The notes below the pieces were generated by a model, which saw nothing but the letters and a program-made list of their open reading frames with translations, ran no database searches and was not told where the DNA came from. Source: Cryobacterium roopkundense (lineage in GTDB: Bacteria; Actinomycetota; Actinomycetes; Actinomycetales; Microbacteriaceae). From it: a DNA stretch of 64,000 nt. The number at the start of each line of letters is the position of its first letter. The first letter of the stretch is position 1. This document shows positions 25,817-34,203 of this stretch, piece by piece. The stretch covers positions 1,364,001 through 1,428,000 of the forward strand of contig NZ_JACHBQ010000001.1 of NCBI RefSeq assembly GCF_014200405.1, given 5' to 3'. The translations under genes were made by a program, and so were the position numbers.

Positions 25817-27034
25817 ATGACGGGGAACAGAGCAGTTGCCTATAAGAGTGCGGGAGAAGTCGAGGTCATCGACATCGACTATCCCACGTTCGAACTCAAG
25901 GACGGACCGGGAGTCAACCCGGCCAACGTGGGCCGAAAGGTGCCGCACGGAGTCATCCTGCGCACGGTCACCACCAATATCTGCGGCTCCGACCAGCACA
26001 TGGTGCGAGGACGCACCACGGCGCCGAAGAACCTCGTGCTCGGTCACGAGATCACCGGCGAAGTGGTCGAGGTGGGCCCGGACGTGGAATTCATCAAGGT
26101 CGGCGATATCGTGTCGGTGCCCTTCAACATTTCCTGTGGCCGTTGTCGCAACTGTAAGGAACGCAAGACCGGCATCTGTCTCAATGTGAACCCGGACCGT
26201 CCGGGAAGCGCCTACGGCTACGTCGATATGGGCGGTTGGGTCGGCGGGCAAGCCGAGTACGTGCTTGTTCCGTACGCCGATTGGAACCTGCTCAAGTTTC
26301 CCGATCGGGACCAGGCGCTGGAGAAGATCATGGACCTCACCATGCTCTCCGACATCTTCCCCACGGGGTTCCACGGCGCGTACACGGCCGGCGTCGGCGT
26401 CGGTTCCACGGTTTACGTGGCCGGGGCCGGCCCCGTCGGGCTCGCGGCCGCCGTCTCGGCGCAGCTGTTGGGCGCGGCCGTCGTGATCGTCGGGGACATG
26501 AACCCCGAGCGGCTCGCGCAGGCACGCAGCTTCGGGTGCGAAACCATCGACCTCACCCAAGGCGAGCCTGGGGAGCAAATCGAACAGATCCTCGGTGTGC
26601 CAGAGGTTGACGCCGGCGTCGACGCAGTGGGCTTCGAAGCTCGCGGACACGGCAAATCCGCGGGCGAAGAGGCTCCGGCCACGGTGCTGAACTCGCTCAT
26701 GACGGTGACGGCAGCCGGCGGAGGCCTGGGTATCCCCGGGCTGTACGTGACCGGTGACCCTGGCGCGAAAGACGCCGCCGCGCAGGTCGGTTCGCTGTCG
26801 ATTCGCCTGGGGCTCGGCTGGGCCAAATCGCTCACCTTCGCGACGGGCCAATGCCCGGTGATGAAGTACAACCGCCAGCTGATGATGGCGATCCTGCACG
26901 ACAAGGTACAGATCGGAAAGGCGGTCAACGCCAAGGCGATCAGCCTCGAGGATGCCCCGCGGGGCTACGCCGAGTTTGATGCAGGCGCGGCCACGAAGTA
27001 CGTGCTCAACCCGAACGGTTACGTCAAGGCGTAA
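25817..27034 (+). CDS. fdhA: glutathione-independent formaldehyde dehydrogenase (zinc MDR family)
   Basis: A 405-residue zinc alcohol-dehydrogenase-superfamily enzyme oxidising formaldehyde to formate with NAD and no thiol cofactor. Catalytic zinc ligands lie in NICGSDQHM and LGHEITGEVVEVG. The structural zinc loop has four Cys (ISCGRCRNCKERKTGICL). The Rossmann motif is VAGAGPVGLAAAV. The long FdhA-specific insert (GHGKSAGEEAPATVLNSLMT) and GLGWAKSLTFATGQCPV distinguish it from ordinary ADHs. Its product, formate, is the likely substrate of the molybdo-oxidoreductase 3 kb downstream. Confidence 0.88.
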   Translation: MTGNRAVAYKSAGEVEVIDIDYPTFELKDGPGVNPANVGRKVPHGVILRTVTTNICGSDQHMVRGRTTAPKNLVLGHEITGEVVEVGPDVEFIKVGDIVSVPFNISCGRCRNCKERKTGICLNVNPDRPGSAYGYVDMGGWVGGQAEYVLVPYADWNLLKFPDRDQALEKIMDLTMLSDIFPTGFHGAYTAGVGVGSTVYVAGAGPVGLAAAVSAQLLGAAVVIVGDMNPERLAQARSFGCETIDLTQGEPGEQIEQILGVPEVDAGVDAVGFEARGHGKSAGEEAPATVLNSLMTVTAAGGGLGIPGLYVTGDPGAKDAAAQVGSLSIRLGLGWAKSLTFATGQCPVMKYNRQLMMAILHDKVQIGKAVNAKAISLEDAPRGYAEFDAGAATKYVLNPNGYVKA

Positions 27035-27067
27035 GCACGAGCAGCGCGGCAGTCAGCGCGAGACGAC

Positions 27068-27096
27068 AGCGGATGCCCCTCCCGGCGGCATCCGCT
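27068..27096. terminator. bidirectional hairpin terminator between convergent genes
   Basis: AGCGGATGCC (27068-27077) and GGCATCCGCT (27087-27096) form a perfect 10-bp stem with a 9-nt loop, placed between the 3' ends of fdhA and the CYTH-like gene. Confidence 0.8.
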
Positions 27097-27108
27097 GTTC
27101 CTCGTGAG

Positions 27109-27891
27109 TCAGGTCCCTGCGCGGCCGGTGAGGTACTCGAGCACCAGTTGGGTTTTGGTCTCCGGGAGCCCGTCATACGGGATTCCGGTCGACCTGAAGA
27201 GATTTTCGAAGCGTTTCTGCGCCGGCGGAGCGTCCACGGGGGCGACCCTGATCGAAAATTCCAGAAAGCGCATCTCATCCGTCACATGCCATAGCTCCGC
27301 GGCAATCTCGTGGTCGTTTTCGTAGGGCAGAGTCCACTTTGTTGCGGTGATGGGGCCGAGGATCTCCAGCCCGGGCAAGTCCACCGGCTGAACCGCGCAG
27401 TCCTCAAGGAAGTCTTCCTGGCGGGTCGTGAGGTCTACTCCGCGAGCCTGGTCGACCATTTCCGCAATCTCACGGTCCCGAGCGGCTGTCTCCAAGGATG
27501 CCGCGAGCGCTTTGTTCTGGCCCGCCCAATCCTCTTCGACGCGAAACTTCCAGGAGTCGCCCGAGTCGGCCTTCAGCCACTGAGGGGTCAGCTGCCAGCG
27601 GTGACATGGCCGAAGTTTGACAGTCACATCGTCGGCTCCGCCCTTGTTCTTGCGCAGCCGGATGATCACGCCCTGCCGGAAGAGCGGCAGCGCCGGCGTA
27701 TCAGGGGTGGCAGGACTGTCGCAGAAATAGATGGTGCGACGCTTGGGCTCGTGCAGGGCAAGCGCGAAGAACGATTCAGCGGACGCTATCTGATCGCTTC
27801 CCACGCTGACTTTGATCTCAACGCCGTCGAGCCGCAGCGCGTCCTCCGTCTTGGCCTCCCGGCGTCTCGTATCCACTGCGCTTCTGTCCAT
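27109..27891 (-). CDS. CYTH-like domain protein
   Basis: A 260-residue soluble protein. Charged alternating strands resemble the CYTH/triphosphate-tunnel fold: GVEIKVSVGS near the N-terminus, GVIIRLRKNK, DDVTVKLRPCHRW, SWKFRVEEDW, LEFSIRVAP and TKTQLVLEYL. The EIKV and VKLR elements correspond to the metal/phosphate-binding strands. CYTH enzymes include thiamine triphosphatases, inorganic triphosphatases and class IV adenylate cyclases; the activity here is unknown. It is a single leftward gene facing moaA. Confidence 0.6.
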   Translation of the reverse strand: MDRSAVDTRRREAKTEDALRLDGVEIKVSVGSDQIASAESFFALALHEPKRRTIYFCDSPATPDTPALPLFRQGVIIRLRKNKGGADDVTVKLRPCHRWQLTPQWLKADSGDSWKFRVEEDWAGQNKALAASLETAARDREIAEMVDQARGVDLTTRQEDFLEDCAVQPVDLPGLEILGPITATKWTLPYENDHEIAAELWHVTDEMRFLEFSIRVAPVDAPPAQKRFENLFRSTGIPYDGLPETKTQLVLEYLTGRAGT

Positions 27892-28009
27892 GGCCGCGCC
27901 CCTTTCTGATACGAATTCACTCCCGTGACCCTATTCGGGCGCGCGTTACCCGGGTGTTACCGGGGCCGGGCTGGAGCGCGCACTCAGGCACGAGGCTTAG
28001 GCTGGTTAA

Positions 28010-29128
28010 ATGACAGGCGTCGATGCAACCGCACCCATCCCGCGCTTCTACAGCCAGCTGTCGGACATCCCACTGCTTGCCGAAGAACCCACGGGAGTCG
28101 TGACGGACCCCCGAAATCGAGCGCTTCAGGACCTTCGCCTGTCGGTCACGGATCGGTGCAACTTTCGGTGCGTCTACTGCATGCCCAAAGAGGTTTTCGG
28201 CAAGGATTTTGCGTTCATGGAACGCGACGAGCTCATGACCTTCGAGGAAATGACCCGCCTGGCTCGGATCTCCGTGGCGCACGGCGTGGAGAAAATTCGT
28301 CTCACCGGCGGCGAACCTCTGCTGCGGCGGGGACTCGAAGAGCTTGTGGGGATGCTCGCGGCTCTCCGGACCCCAGACGGGCGAGAGATCGACATCGCCC
28401 TGACCACGAACGGTTCGGCTCTTGCCGCCAAGGCGCAGGCCCTGAAAGACGCCGGTCTCAAGCGCGTCACCGTCTCCCTCGACTCACTGGACGACGCCAC
28501 GTTTCGTGCCATGAACGACGTGAACTTCCCGGTGGACCGGGTACTCAACGGCATTGATGTGGCGCACGAGGTGGGCCTGGGCCCGATCAAGATCAACATG
28601 GTGATGCAGCGCGGCAAGAACGACCAGGACATCGTGGCGATGGCTCGACATTTCAAGGGCACTCCCTATATTCTGCGATTCATCGAATTCATGGACGTGG
28701 GCACGAGCAACGGCTGGGAGATGGGTGCTGTGGTGCCCTCCGCGGAGGTCGTGAGCCGCGTGCACGCCGAGCTGCCCCTGGAAGAAGTGGCCCCGAACTA
28801 TGACGGCGAAACATCCAGGCGCTGGCGTTACCAGGACGGTGGCGGGGAGATCGGCGTGATCTCGAGCGTCACCCAGTCGTTCTGTCACTCTTGCTCGCGA
28901 GCACGCGTGTCCACGGACGGCAAGCTCTTCACCTGCCTGTTCGCGACAGATGGCCACGACCTGCGCGCCCTGATGCGTGGCGGGTGCACAGACGAGCAGC
29001 TCTCCACGGTGATGGCGCACATCTGGCGCGAGCGCACCGATCGGTACTCGGAGCTGCGCAGCTCGCAAACAAGCGAGCTGCGAGCGTCCGGCAGGAAGAA
29101 AATTGAGATGTCCTACATTGGCGGCTAA
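28010..29128 (+). CDS. moaA: GTP 3',8-cyclase MoaA
   Basis: A 372-residue radical SAM enzyme catalysing the first step of molybdenum cofactor synthesis. The SAM cluster is Cys50, Cys54 and Cys57 ([14 protein letters not shown]). The second 4Fe-4S cluster is Cys292, Cys295 and Cys309. [11 protein letters not shown] binds SAM and the protein ends in the conserved Gly-Gly (SYIGG). Length is normal apart from an extra N-terminal 30 residues. fdhD follows after 5 nt. The other moa genes are not in the window, so this copy seems dedicated to the formate-oxidation operon. Confidence 0.93.
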   Translation: MTGVDATAPIPRFYSQLSDIPLLAEEPTGVVTDPRNRALQDLRLSVTDRCNFRCVYCMPKEVFGKDFAFMERDELMTFEEMTRLARISVAHGVEKIRLTGGEPLLRRGLEELVGMLAALRTPDGREIDIALTTNGSALAAKAQALKDAGLKRVTVSLDSLDDATFRAMNDVNFPVDRVLNGIDVAHEVGLGPIKINMVMQRGKNDQDIVAMARHFKGTPYILRFIEFMDVGTSNGWEMGAVVPSAEVVSRVHAELPLEEVAPNYDGETSRRWRYQDGGGEIGVISSVTQSFCHSCSRARVSTDGKLFTCLFATDGHDLRALMRGGCTDEQLSTVMAHIWRERTDRYSELRSSQTSELRASGRKKIEMSYIGG

Positions 29129-29133
29129 GTAGC

Positions 29134-29964
29134 ATGGGCAGAATCACGGCACGACGAAAGATCACCCGCTTGACCGTGGGGGAGAGCCGAATCACCCGCG
29201 AAGACTTCCTCGCGGTCGAGGAACCGCTCGAGATGCGCGTCAACGGCCGCTCACTTGCGGTCACGATGCGCACTCCGGGCAACGATTTCGACCTCGCTGC
29301 CGGCTTTCTCGTATCAGAGGGTATCATCACCCGTGGCGCTCACTTCAGCGCCGCGCGTTACTGCGCAGGTGCGACAGTTGACGGCGAGAACACCTACAAC
29401 GTCATGGACGTGACGCTGGCGGCGGGGGTGGCAGCGCCAGACCCCAGTCTCGAACGATCCTTCATCACCACGAGTTCCTGCGGGCTGTGCGGCAAGGCCA
29501 GCATCGACGCGGTGCGCACCAAGTCGATCTACGACCTGACAGCGGATGAGCTGCGGCTTGATGCCGCGCTGCTCACGACGTTCCCGCACGAACTTCGGGC
29601 CGGCCAGGATGTGTTCCACAAGACAGGGGGATTGCACGCCGCCGCCCTCTTCGATGGCGCCACCGGCGAATTGCTCGTGCTGCGGGAGGATGTCGGTCGA
29701 CACAACGCCGTCGATAAGGTGATCGGCTGGGCCGTGAAGGAAGACCGGCTGCCGCTTCGTGGAACCGTGCTCATGGTCTCGAGCCGTGCGAGCTTTGAAC
29801 TGGCTCAGAAGGCCCTGATGGCCGGAATCCCTGTGCTCGCGGCGGTGTCGGCGCCGTCGTCACTCGCTGCGGAGTTCGCCACCGAGGTAGGTCTGACCCT
29901 CGTGGGCTTCCTGCGTGGGGATTCGATGGTCATCTACGCCGGTGAAGAGCGAATCACCGAGTAG
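29134..29964 (+). CDS. fdhD: formate dehydrogenase accessory sulfurtransferase FdhD
   Basis: A 276-residue protein that delivers sulfur to the molybdenum centre of formate dehydrogenases. The functional Cys pair is Cys116-x-x-Cys119 in SSCGLCGKAS. Other family blocks are DFDLAAGFLVSEGII, FHKTGGLHAAALFD, REDVGRHNAVDKVIG and SSRASFELAQKALMAG. It is co-transcribed with moaA and convergent with the FdhF/YdeP-like enzyme, its probable client. Confidence 0.93.
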   Translation: MGRITARRKITRLTVGESRITREDFLAVEEPLEMRVNGRSLAVTMRTPGNDFDLAAGFLVSEGIITRGAHFSAARYCAGATVDGENTYNVMDVTLAAGVAAPDPSLERSFITTSSCGLCGKASIDAVRTKSIYDLTADELRLDAALLTTFPHELRAGQDVFHKTGGLHAAALFDGATGELLVLREDVGRHNAVDKVIGWAVKEDRLPLRGTVLMVSSRASFELAQKALMAGIPVLAAVSAPSSLAAEFATEVGLTLVGFLRGDSMVIYAGEERITE

Positions 29965-29979
29965 TCGGTGGACGCGGCC

Positions 29980-29995
29980 GTCACCGGCGGGTGAC
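29980..29995. terminator. short hairpin between convergent fdhD and the oxidoreductase gene
   Basis: GTCACC, a 4-nt loop GGCG, then GGTGAC. The stem is only 6 bp and lacks a T-tract, but its place between two stops 35 nt apart supports a terminator role. Confidence 0.4.
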
Positions 29996-29999
29996 TGCG

Positions 30000-32315
30000 C
30001 TAACTGAGCTGGGGCGTTTCGTCCTCTGCCCGGGGAATGAACCGCACGGCCATGGCCTTGTAGCCCGGTGTGTTCGACTCCCGGGCCACGAGCTCGCGAT
30101 GCATGAGCGCGTTCGCTTCCGGGAAATAGGCCGCAGCGCACCCGCGCGGTGTGGGGTACACCACAAGCCTGAAATTGTCGGCGCGGCGTTCCTCGCCCTG
30201 GAAAGTACTGATCACGTCGACCAGATCACGGTCCTGGAAGCCCATGTCGACGGCGTCGTCCGCGTTGATGAGGATGACGCGGCGCCCGTTGGAAATGCCG
30301 CGGTAGCGGTCGTCGAGGCCGTAGAACGTCGTGTTGTACTGGTCGTGGCTGCGCATCGTCTGCAGGATCAGGTGTCCCTCCGGCGGCGTCAGGTACTCAA
30401 GAGGGCTCACCGTGAACCGGGCCAGACCGATGTCGGTCTTGAAGCTTCGGGAGTCACGGGGCGGGTTGGGAAGCACAAACCCGTTCTTGGTTTTCAGACG
30501 CTTGTTAAAGTCCTGGAAGCCCGGCAGCACCCGTGAAATATGGTCGCGAATAACGTCGTAGTCTTCGGCCATGGACTTCCAGTCCACGGCGTGGTCGTCG
30601 CCGAGAGTGGCCCTCGCCATACGCGCGATGATCACAGGTTCGGCGAGCATGTGCTCGGACACCGGGTCGAGACGACCCTGTGTGGTGCGCACTACCGACA
30701 TGGAGTCTTCGACAGAGAGCACCTGGCGTCCGCCGGGATGCTTGTCGTCGGTATCGGTGCGACCAAGCGTTGGCAGGATAAGCGACGTTTGGCCGTGCTT
30801 CACGTGTGAGCGGTTCGGCTTGGTCGAAACGCTCACGGTGAGGCCCACGCGCTGCATGGCTCCCTCCAGAAGCTCGGTGTCGGAACAGGCCAGGGCGAAG
30901 TTCCCACCCATCGAGACGAAGACGTCGACGTTGTTGTTCACGAAGGCGTCGACCGTGTCCACAGAGTCGAGGCCGTGCGCACGCGGCGAATCGATGGAGA
31001 ATTCTTTGTCGAGGGCCGCCAGCATCCACTCCTGTGGCTTCTCCCACACGCCCATGGTGCGGTCGCCCTGCACGTTGGAGTGACCGCGCACGGGGCACGC
31101 GCCGGCGCCCGGCTTGCCGAAGTTTCCCTGCAGCAGGAGCAGGTTGATGATCTCCTTGAGAGTGTTGACCGAGTGCGGCTGCTGGGTGAGTCCGAGGGCC
31201 CAGCAGATGATCGTGGCCTTGGACGCCACCATCATCTGGGCGACCTTGGCGATCTCGAGGCGGGACAGGCCTGTTGCGGCTTCGGTCTCTTCCCAGTCGA
31301 TGACCTTGCGAGCGGCGCGGTAGGCCTCGATACCGTCGGTGTTCTCCGCCACGAAGTCATGATCGACGACGGAGCCCGGCACGCGCTCTTCTTCTTCGAG
31401 GAGCAGATGGCCGAGCGCCTGGAATAGGGCCAGGTCGGCGCCGACCTTGATCTGCAGGAACTCGTCGGCGAGGTCGACGCCCTTGCCCACGAGCCCGGTC
31501 GGAGTCTGAGGGTCGCGGAAGTTGAAGAGGCCGGCTTCGGGCAGCGGGTTCACGGCCACGATCTTGCCACCGTTGTCTTTGCACTCGGCCAGGGCAGAGA
31601 GCATGCGGGGGTGATTCGTTCCCGGGTTCTGGCCCACGACGAAGATGAGTTCCGCTTGGTGGATGTCCTCAAGGGACACCGTGCCCTTGCCGATTCCGAT
31701 TGTGGGGTTGAGCGCCGACCCCGACGACTCGTGGCACATGTTCGAGCAGTCGGGGAGGTTGTTTGTGCCGATGGATCGTGCGAAGAGCTGGTACATGAAC
31801 GCGGACTCGTTGGCCGTGCGGCCCGAGGTGTAAAACACGGTTCGGTCGGGCGTCGACGCCCGAATCTTCTCGCCGATGAGTTCGAAGGCGTCATCCCAGC
31901 TGATCTGGGAATAGTGAGTGTCGCCCGGGCGGATCACCACCGGATGCGTGATGCGACCCTGGTTTCCTAGCCAGTACTCCGTCTTGGTTTCAAGTTCGGC
32001 AATCGAATGCTCGGCCCAGAAGTCGGGCGTGACGGTGCGGAGAGTGCTTTCCTCGGCAACGGCTTTGGCGCCGTTCTCGCAGAACTCGGCGGTCTTGCGG
32101 TGGCCCTGGGATTCCGGCCAGGCGCAGCCCGGGCAGTCGGTGCCGTCGCGCTGGTTGAGGCGCAGCAGCGACTTCGCGGTGCGGGAGACACCTGCCTGGG
32201 CAATGCCGCGATCGAGCGCCACGACAACGGCTTCGAGCCCCGCGGCATGCGTTTTGGGTTTCTTGACGACCAGGCTGTTCTCGTTGATGTCTTCGACCGG
32301 TGCTCCACGTTTCAT
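30000..32315 (-). CDS. FdhF/YdeP family molybdopterin oxidoreductase
   Basis: A 771-residue bis-MGD enzyme of the YdeP/FdhF-like group, with no N-terminal ferredoxin domain. Visible blocks are GTDCPGCAWPES near the N-terminus, QISWDDAFELIGEKIRAS, TNLPDCSNMCHESSG-type context (candidate metal-ligand Cys), FVVGQNPGTNHPRMLSALAE, GACPVRGHSNVQGDRTMG and the MoCo-binding C-terminal domain (EYLTPPEGHLILQTMRSHDQ, then YNTTFYGLDDRYRGISNGRR). No selenocysteine UGA is apparent. Formate as substrate is inferred from fdhD, moaA, formaldehyde dehydrogenase and the OFA transporter around it. YdeP-type proteins have also been tied to acid resistance. Confidence 0.85.
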   Translation of the reverse strand: MKRGAPVEDINENSLVVKKPKTHAAGLEAVVVALDRGIAQAGVSRTAKSLLRLNQRDGTDCPGCAWPESQGHRKTAEFCENGAKAVAEESTLRTVTPDFWAEHSIAELETKTEYWLGNQGRITHPVVIRPGDTHYSQISWDDAFELIGEKIRASTPDRTVFYTSGRTANESAFMYQLFARSIGTNNLPDCSNMCHESSGSALNPTIGIGKGTVSLEDIHQAELIFVVGQNPGTNHPRMLSALAECKDNGGKIVAVNPLPEAGLFNFRDPQTPTGLVGKGVDLADEFLQIKVGADLALFQALGHLLLEEEERVPGSVVDHDFVAENTDGIEAYRAARKVIDWEETEAATGLSRLEIAKVAQMMVASKATIICWALGLTQQPHSVNTLKEIINLLLLQGNFGKPGAGACPVRGHSNVQGDRTMGVWEKPQEWMLAALDKEFSIDSPRAHGLDSVDTVDAFVNNNVDVFVSMGGNFALACSDTELLEGAMQRVGLTVSVSTKPNRSHVKHGQTSLILPTLGRTDTDDKHPGGRQVLSVEDSMSVVRTTQGRLDPVSEHMLAEPVIIARMARATLGDDHAVDWKSMAEDYDVIRDHISRVLPGFQDFNKRLKTKNGFVLPNPPRDSRSFKTDIGLARFTVSPLEYLTPPEGHLILQTMRSHDQYNTTFYGLDDRYRGISNGRRVILINADDAVDMGFQDRDLVDVISTFQGEERRADNFRLVVYPTPRGCAAAYFPEANALMHRELVARESNTPGYKAMAVRFIPRAEDETPQLS

Positions 32316-32368
32316 GGTTCCATCCTGCCTTGGATTCGGCCCGGAACTGGGATTCCGGGGAAATCACA

Positions 32369-32435
32369 GGAAAGAAAACCTTCGATACGTTCGTATAGTC
32401 TTTCCCCCTGGCTTTTTTCTCCCGTCGAATTCGAC
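32369..32435. promoter_or_regulatory. cluster of inverted repeats in the divergent oxidoreductase/transporter promoter region
   Basis: GGAAAGA (32369-32375) pairs with TCTTTCC (32399-32405), and inside them is ATACG-TT-CGTAT (32385-32396). A separate perfect 12-bp palindrome GTCGAATTCGAC lies at 32424-32435. They sit in the 161-bp gap between the divergent genes and are candidate regulator sites for formate- or oxyanion-responsive control. Confidence 0.45.
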
Positions 32436-32476
32436 AGCAACGTAGCTATGCCCCCCCGGCAGCAAGGAATTCACTC

Positions 32477-33871
32477 ATGACTTGGCTTGACCGCGACCGC
32501 ACCATCGCCCCACCCGGATTCAATCGTTGGCTGATCCCGCCTGCGGCCCTTGCCGTTCACCTGAGCATCGGGCAGGCATATGCCACCAGTGTCTATAAGA
32601 CCGCACTCGTGTCGCATTTCGATGCGAGCCTCACCCAGATCGGTGTGATTTTCTCCATCGCAATCGTGATGCTTGGTCTGTCGGCCGCGGCGCTCGGCAC
32701 GTGGGTTGATACCAACGGACCCCGTAAGGCGATGTTCGTCTCCGCCTTGTTCTGGTCCGGCGGGTTCCTGATCGGTTCCCTGGGAATCTTCAGCAATCAG
32801 CTGTGGCTCGTGTACCTGGGGTACGGCTTCATCGGCGGCATCGGCCTGGGAATCGGTTACATTTCGCCGGTTTCCACTCTGATCAAGTGGTTCCCGGACC
32901 GCCCGGGGCTCGCCACAGGAATGGCCATCATGGGTTTCGGCGGCGGTGCCTTGATCGCTAGTCCCGTTTCGACGGCGCTGCTGAGCGCCTACGACCCGAA
33001 TTCGGGTGCAACCGATTGGGTGGCCAGCGGCGATGCCGTCGGCAAGCTGTTCCTCACCTTCGCCGTGGTGTACCTCGCGTACATGATGTTCGGCGCGTTC
33101 ACCATCAAGGTTCCAGCCCCCGGCTGGACTCCGGCCGGCTTCGACCCGTCGACGGTCAAGGCCAAGCCTCTCGTGACGAGCAATCACGTCTCCGCCAAGA
33201 ACGCCATCAAGACACGCCAATTCTGGCTCATCTGGGTTGTGCTGTTCTGCAACGTCACCGCGGGGATCGGAATCCTCGAACAAGCCGCACCGATGATCCA
33301 GGACTTCTTCCGGCAGCCCGATGGCAGCTCGCTCGTGACGGCTCTGGTCGCTGGCGGTTTCGTGGGCCTGCTCTCGATCGCCAACATGGGCGGCCGATTC
33401 GCGTGGTCCGCCACATCCGACTTCACTGGACGTAAGAACATCTACATGGTGTATCTCGGTGTGGGAACCGTGTTGTACCTCGTGCTCGCCCTCGTCGGCT
33501 CGGCGACGACGGCCCTCTACGTGATCCTGGCCTTTGTCATCATCTCCTTCTACGGCGGCGGCTTCGCGACGGCGCCGGCCTACCTGCGCGACCTCTTCGG
33601 AACGTTCCAGGTGGGGGCAATTCACGGTCGACTGCTCACGGCCTGGTCCGCAGCCGGCATCGCCGGTCCCCTGATCGTCAATTCAATCCTCGACGCTCAG
33701 GGAACTCCCGGGCAGCTGACCGCGGCCGACTACCAGCCGGCCTTGCTGACCATGGTCGGCATCCTGGTGATCGGCTTCCTGGCTAATCTCTTGGTCAAGC
33801 CCGTCGCGTCGAAATTTCACGAGCCCGCTGCGACGCCGCCGGCCGTTCGCGTACCCGCAATGGAGGTCTGA
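32477..33871 (+). CDS. OFA-family MFS transporter (oxalate/formate antiporter-like)
   Basis: A 464-residue major-facilitator protein with about 12 membrane helices. OFA family marks include RWLIPPAALAVHLSIGQAYA near the N-terminus, TWVDTNGPRKAM in the first cytosolic loop, GIGLGIGYISPVSTLIKWFP, DRPGLATGMAIMGFGGGALI and FATAPAYLRDLFGTFQVGAI. It is divergent from the molybdo-oxidoreductase, so it probably moves formate or a related carboxylate. The stop is separated by one base from the start of a 33-residue companion gene. Confidence 0.87.
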   Translation: MTWLDRDRTIAPPGFNRWLIPPAALAVHLSIGQAYATSVYKTALVSHFDASLTQIGVIFSIAIVMLGLSAAALGTWVDTNGPRKAMFVSALFWSGGFLIGSLGIFSNQLWLVYLGYGFIGGIGLGIGYISPVSTLIKWFPDRPGLATGMAIMGFGGGALIASPVSTALLSAYDPNSGATDWVASGDAVGKLFLTFAVVYLAYMMFGAFTIKVPAPGWTPAGFDPSTVKAKPLVTSNHVSAKNAIKTRQFWLIWVVLFCNVTAGIGILEQAAPMIQDFFRQPDGSSLVTALVAGGFVGLLSIANMGGRFAWSATSDFTGRKNIYMVYLGVGTVLYLVLALVGSATTALYVILAFVIISFYGGGFATAPAYLRDLFGTFQVGAIHGRLLTAWSAAGIAGPLIVNSILDAQGTPGQLTAADYQPALLTMVGILVIGFLANLLVKPVASKFHEPAATPPAVRVPAMEV

Positions 33872-33872
33872 C

Positions 33873-33974
33873 ATGAAGATCGCAAAACTCGTCCTCGGCT
33901 GGACCCTGGTCGGTGTCCCACTGATCTACGGCGTGAGTCAGACGCTAATCAAGGTCACAGCTCTGTTCGGCTGA
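33873..33974 (+). CDS. MFS transporter small subunit (33 residues)
   Basis: A single-helix membrane peptide beginning MKIAKLVLGWTLVGVPLIYG and ending TLIKVTALFG. The ATG lies one base after the transporter's TGA, and GGAGG inside the end of the transporter gene serves as its ribosome-binding site. Short peptides of this kind are found directly after OFA-type transporters and are thought to be accessory subunits. The size, single helix and coupling fit that role. Confidence 0.75.
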   Translation: MKIAKLVLGWTLVGVPLIYGVSQTLIKVTALFG

Positions 33975-34203
33975 CCGCAGATTAGCTGGTGGGTTGCTGA
34001 GAGAGGCCCGCGACCGTGCACAGAACAGCTCCGTTATGGGAAGATTCCACGGATGAGCAATCCAAACCGCTCGTCCGTTCCGAAGCGTCTCTGGTGATCT
34101 GTGCTCGGTCGGAGCCACGGCCGCGCAGCACGTGAGAGAAATCGACGCGGAACAAACGTATTCGCCGGACCATTCGAGAGATCGCCCCGAGGGGAGAACC
34201 ACC

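Noticed and set aside
33975..34110. Possible TPP-riboswitch-like leader (a GCTGAGAGAGG segment) before the HEAT-glycosyltransferase gene
   Set aside because: The second conserved TPP block and the closing stems are absent, and the downstream gene has no thiamine link.
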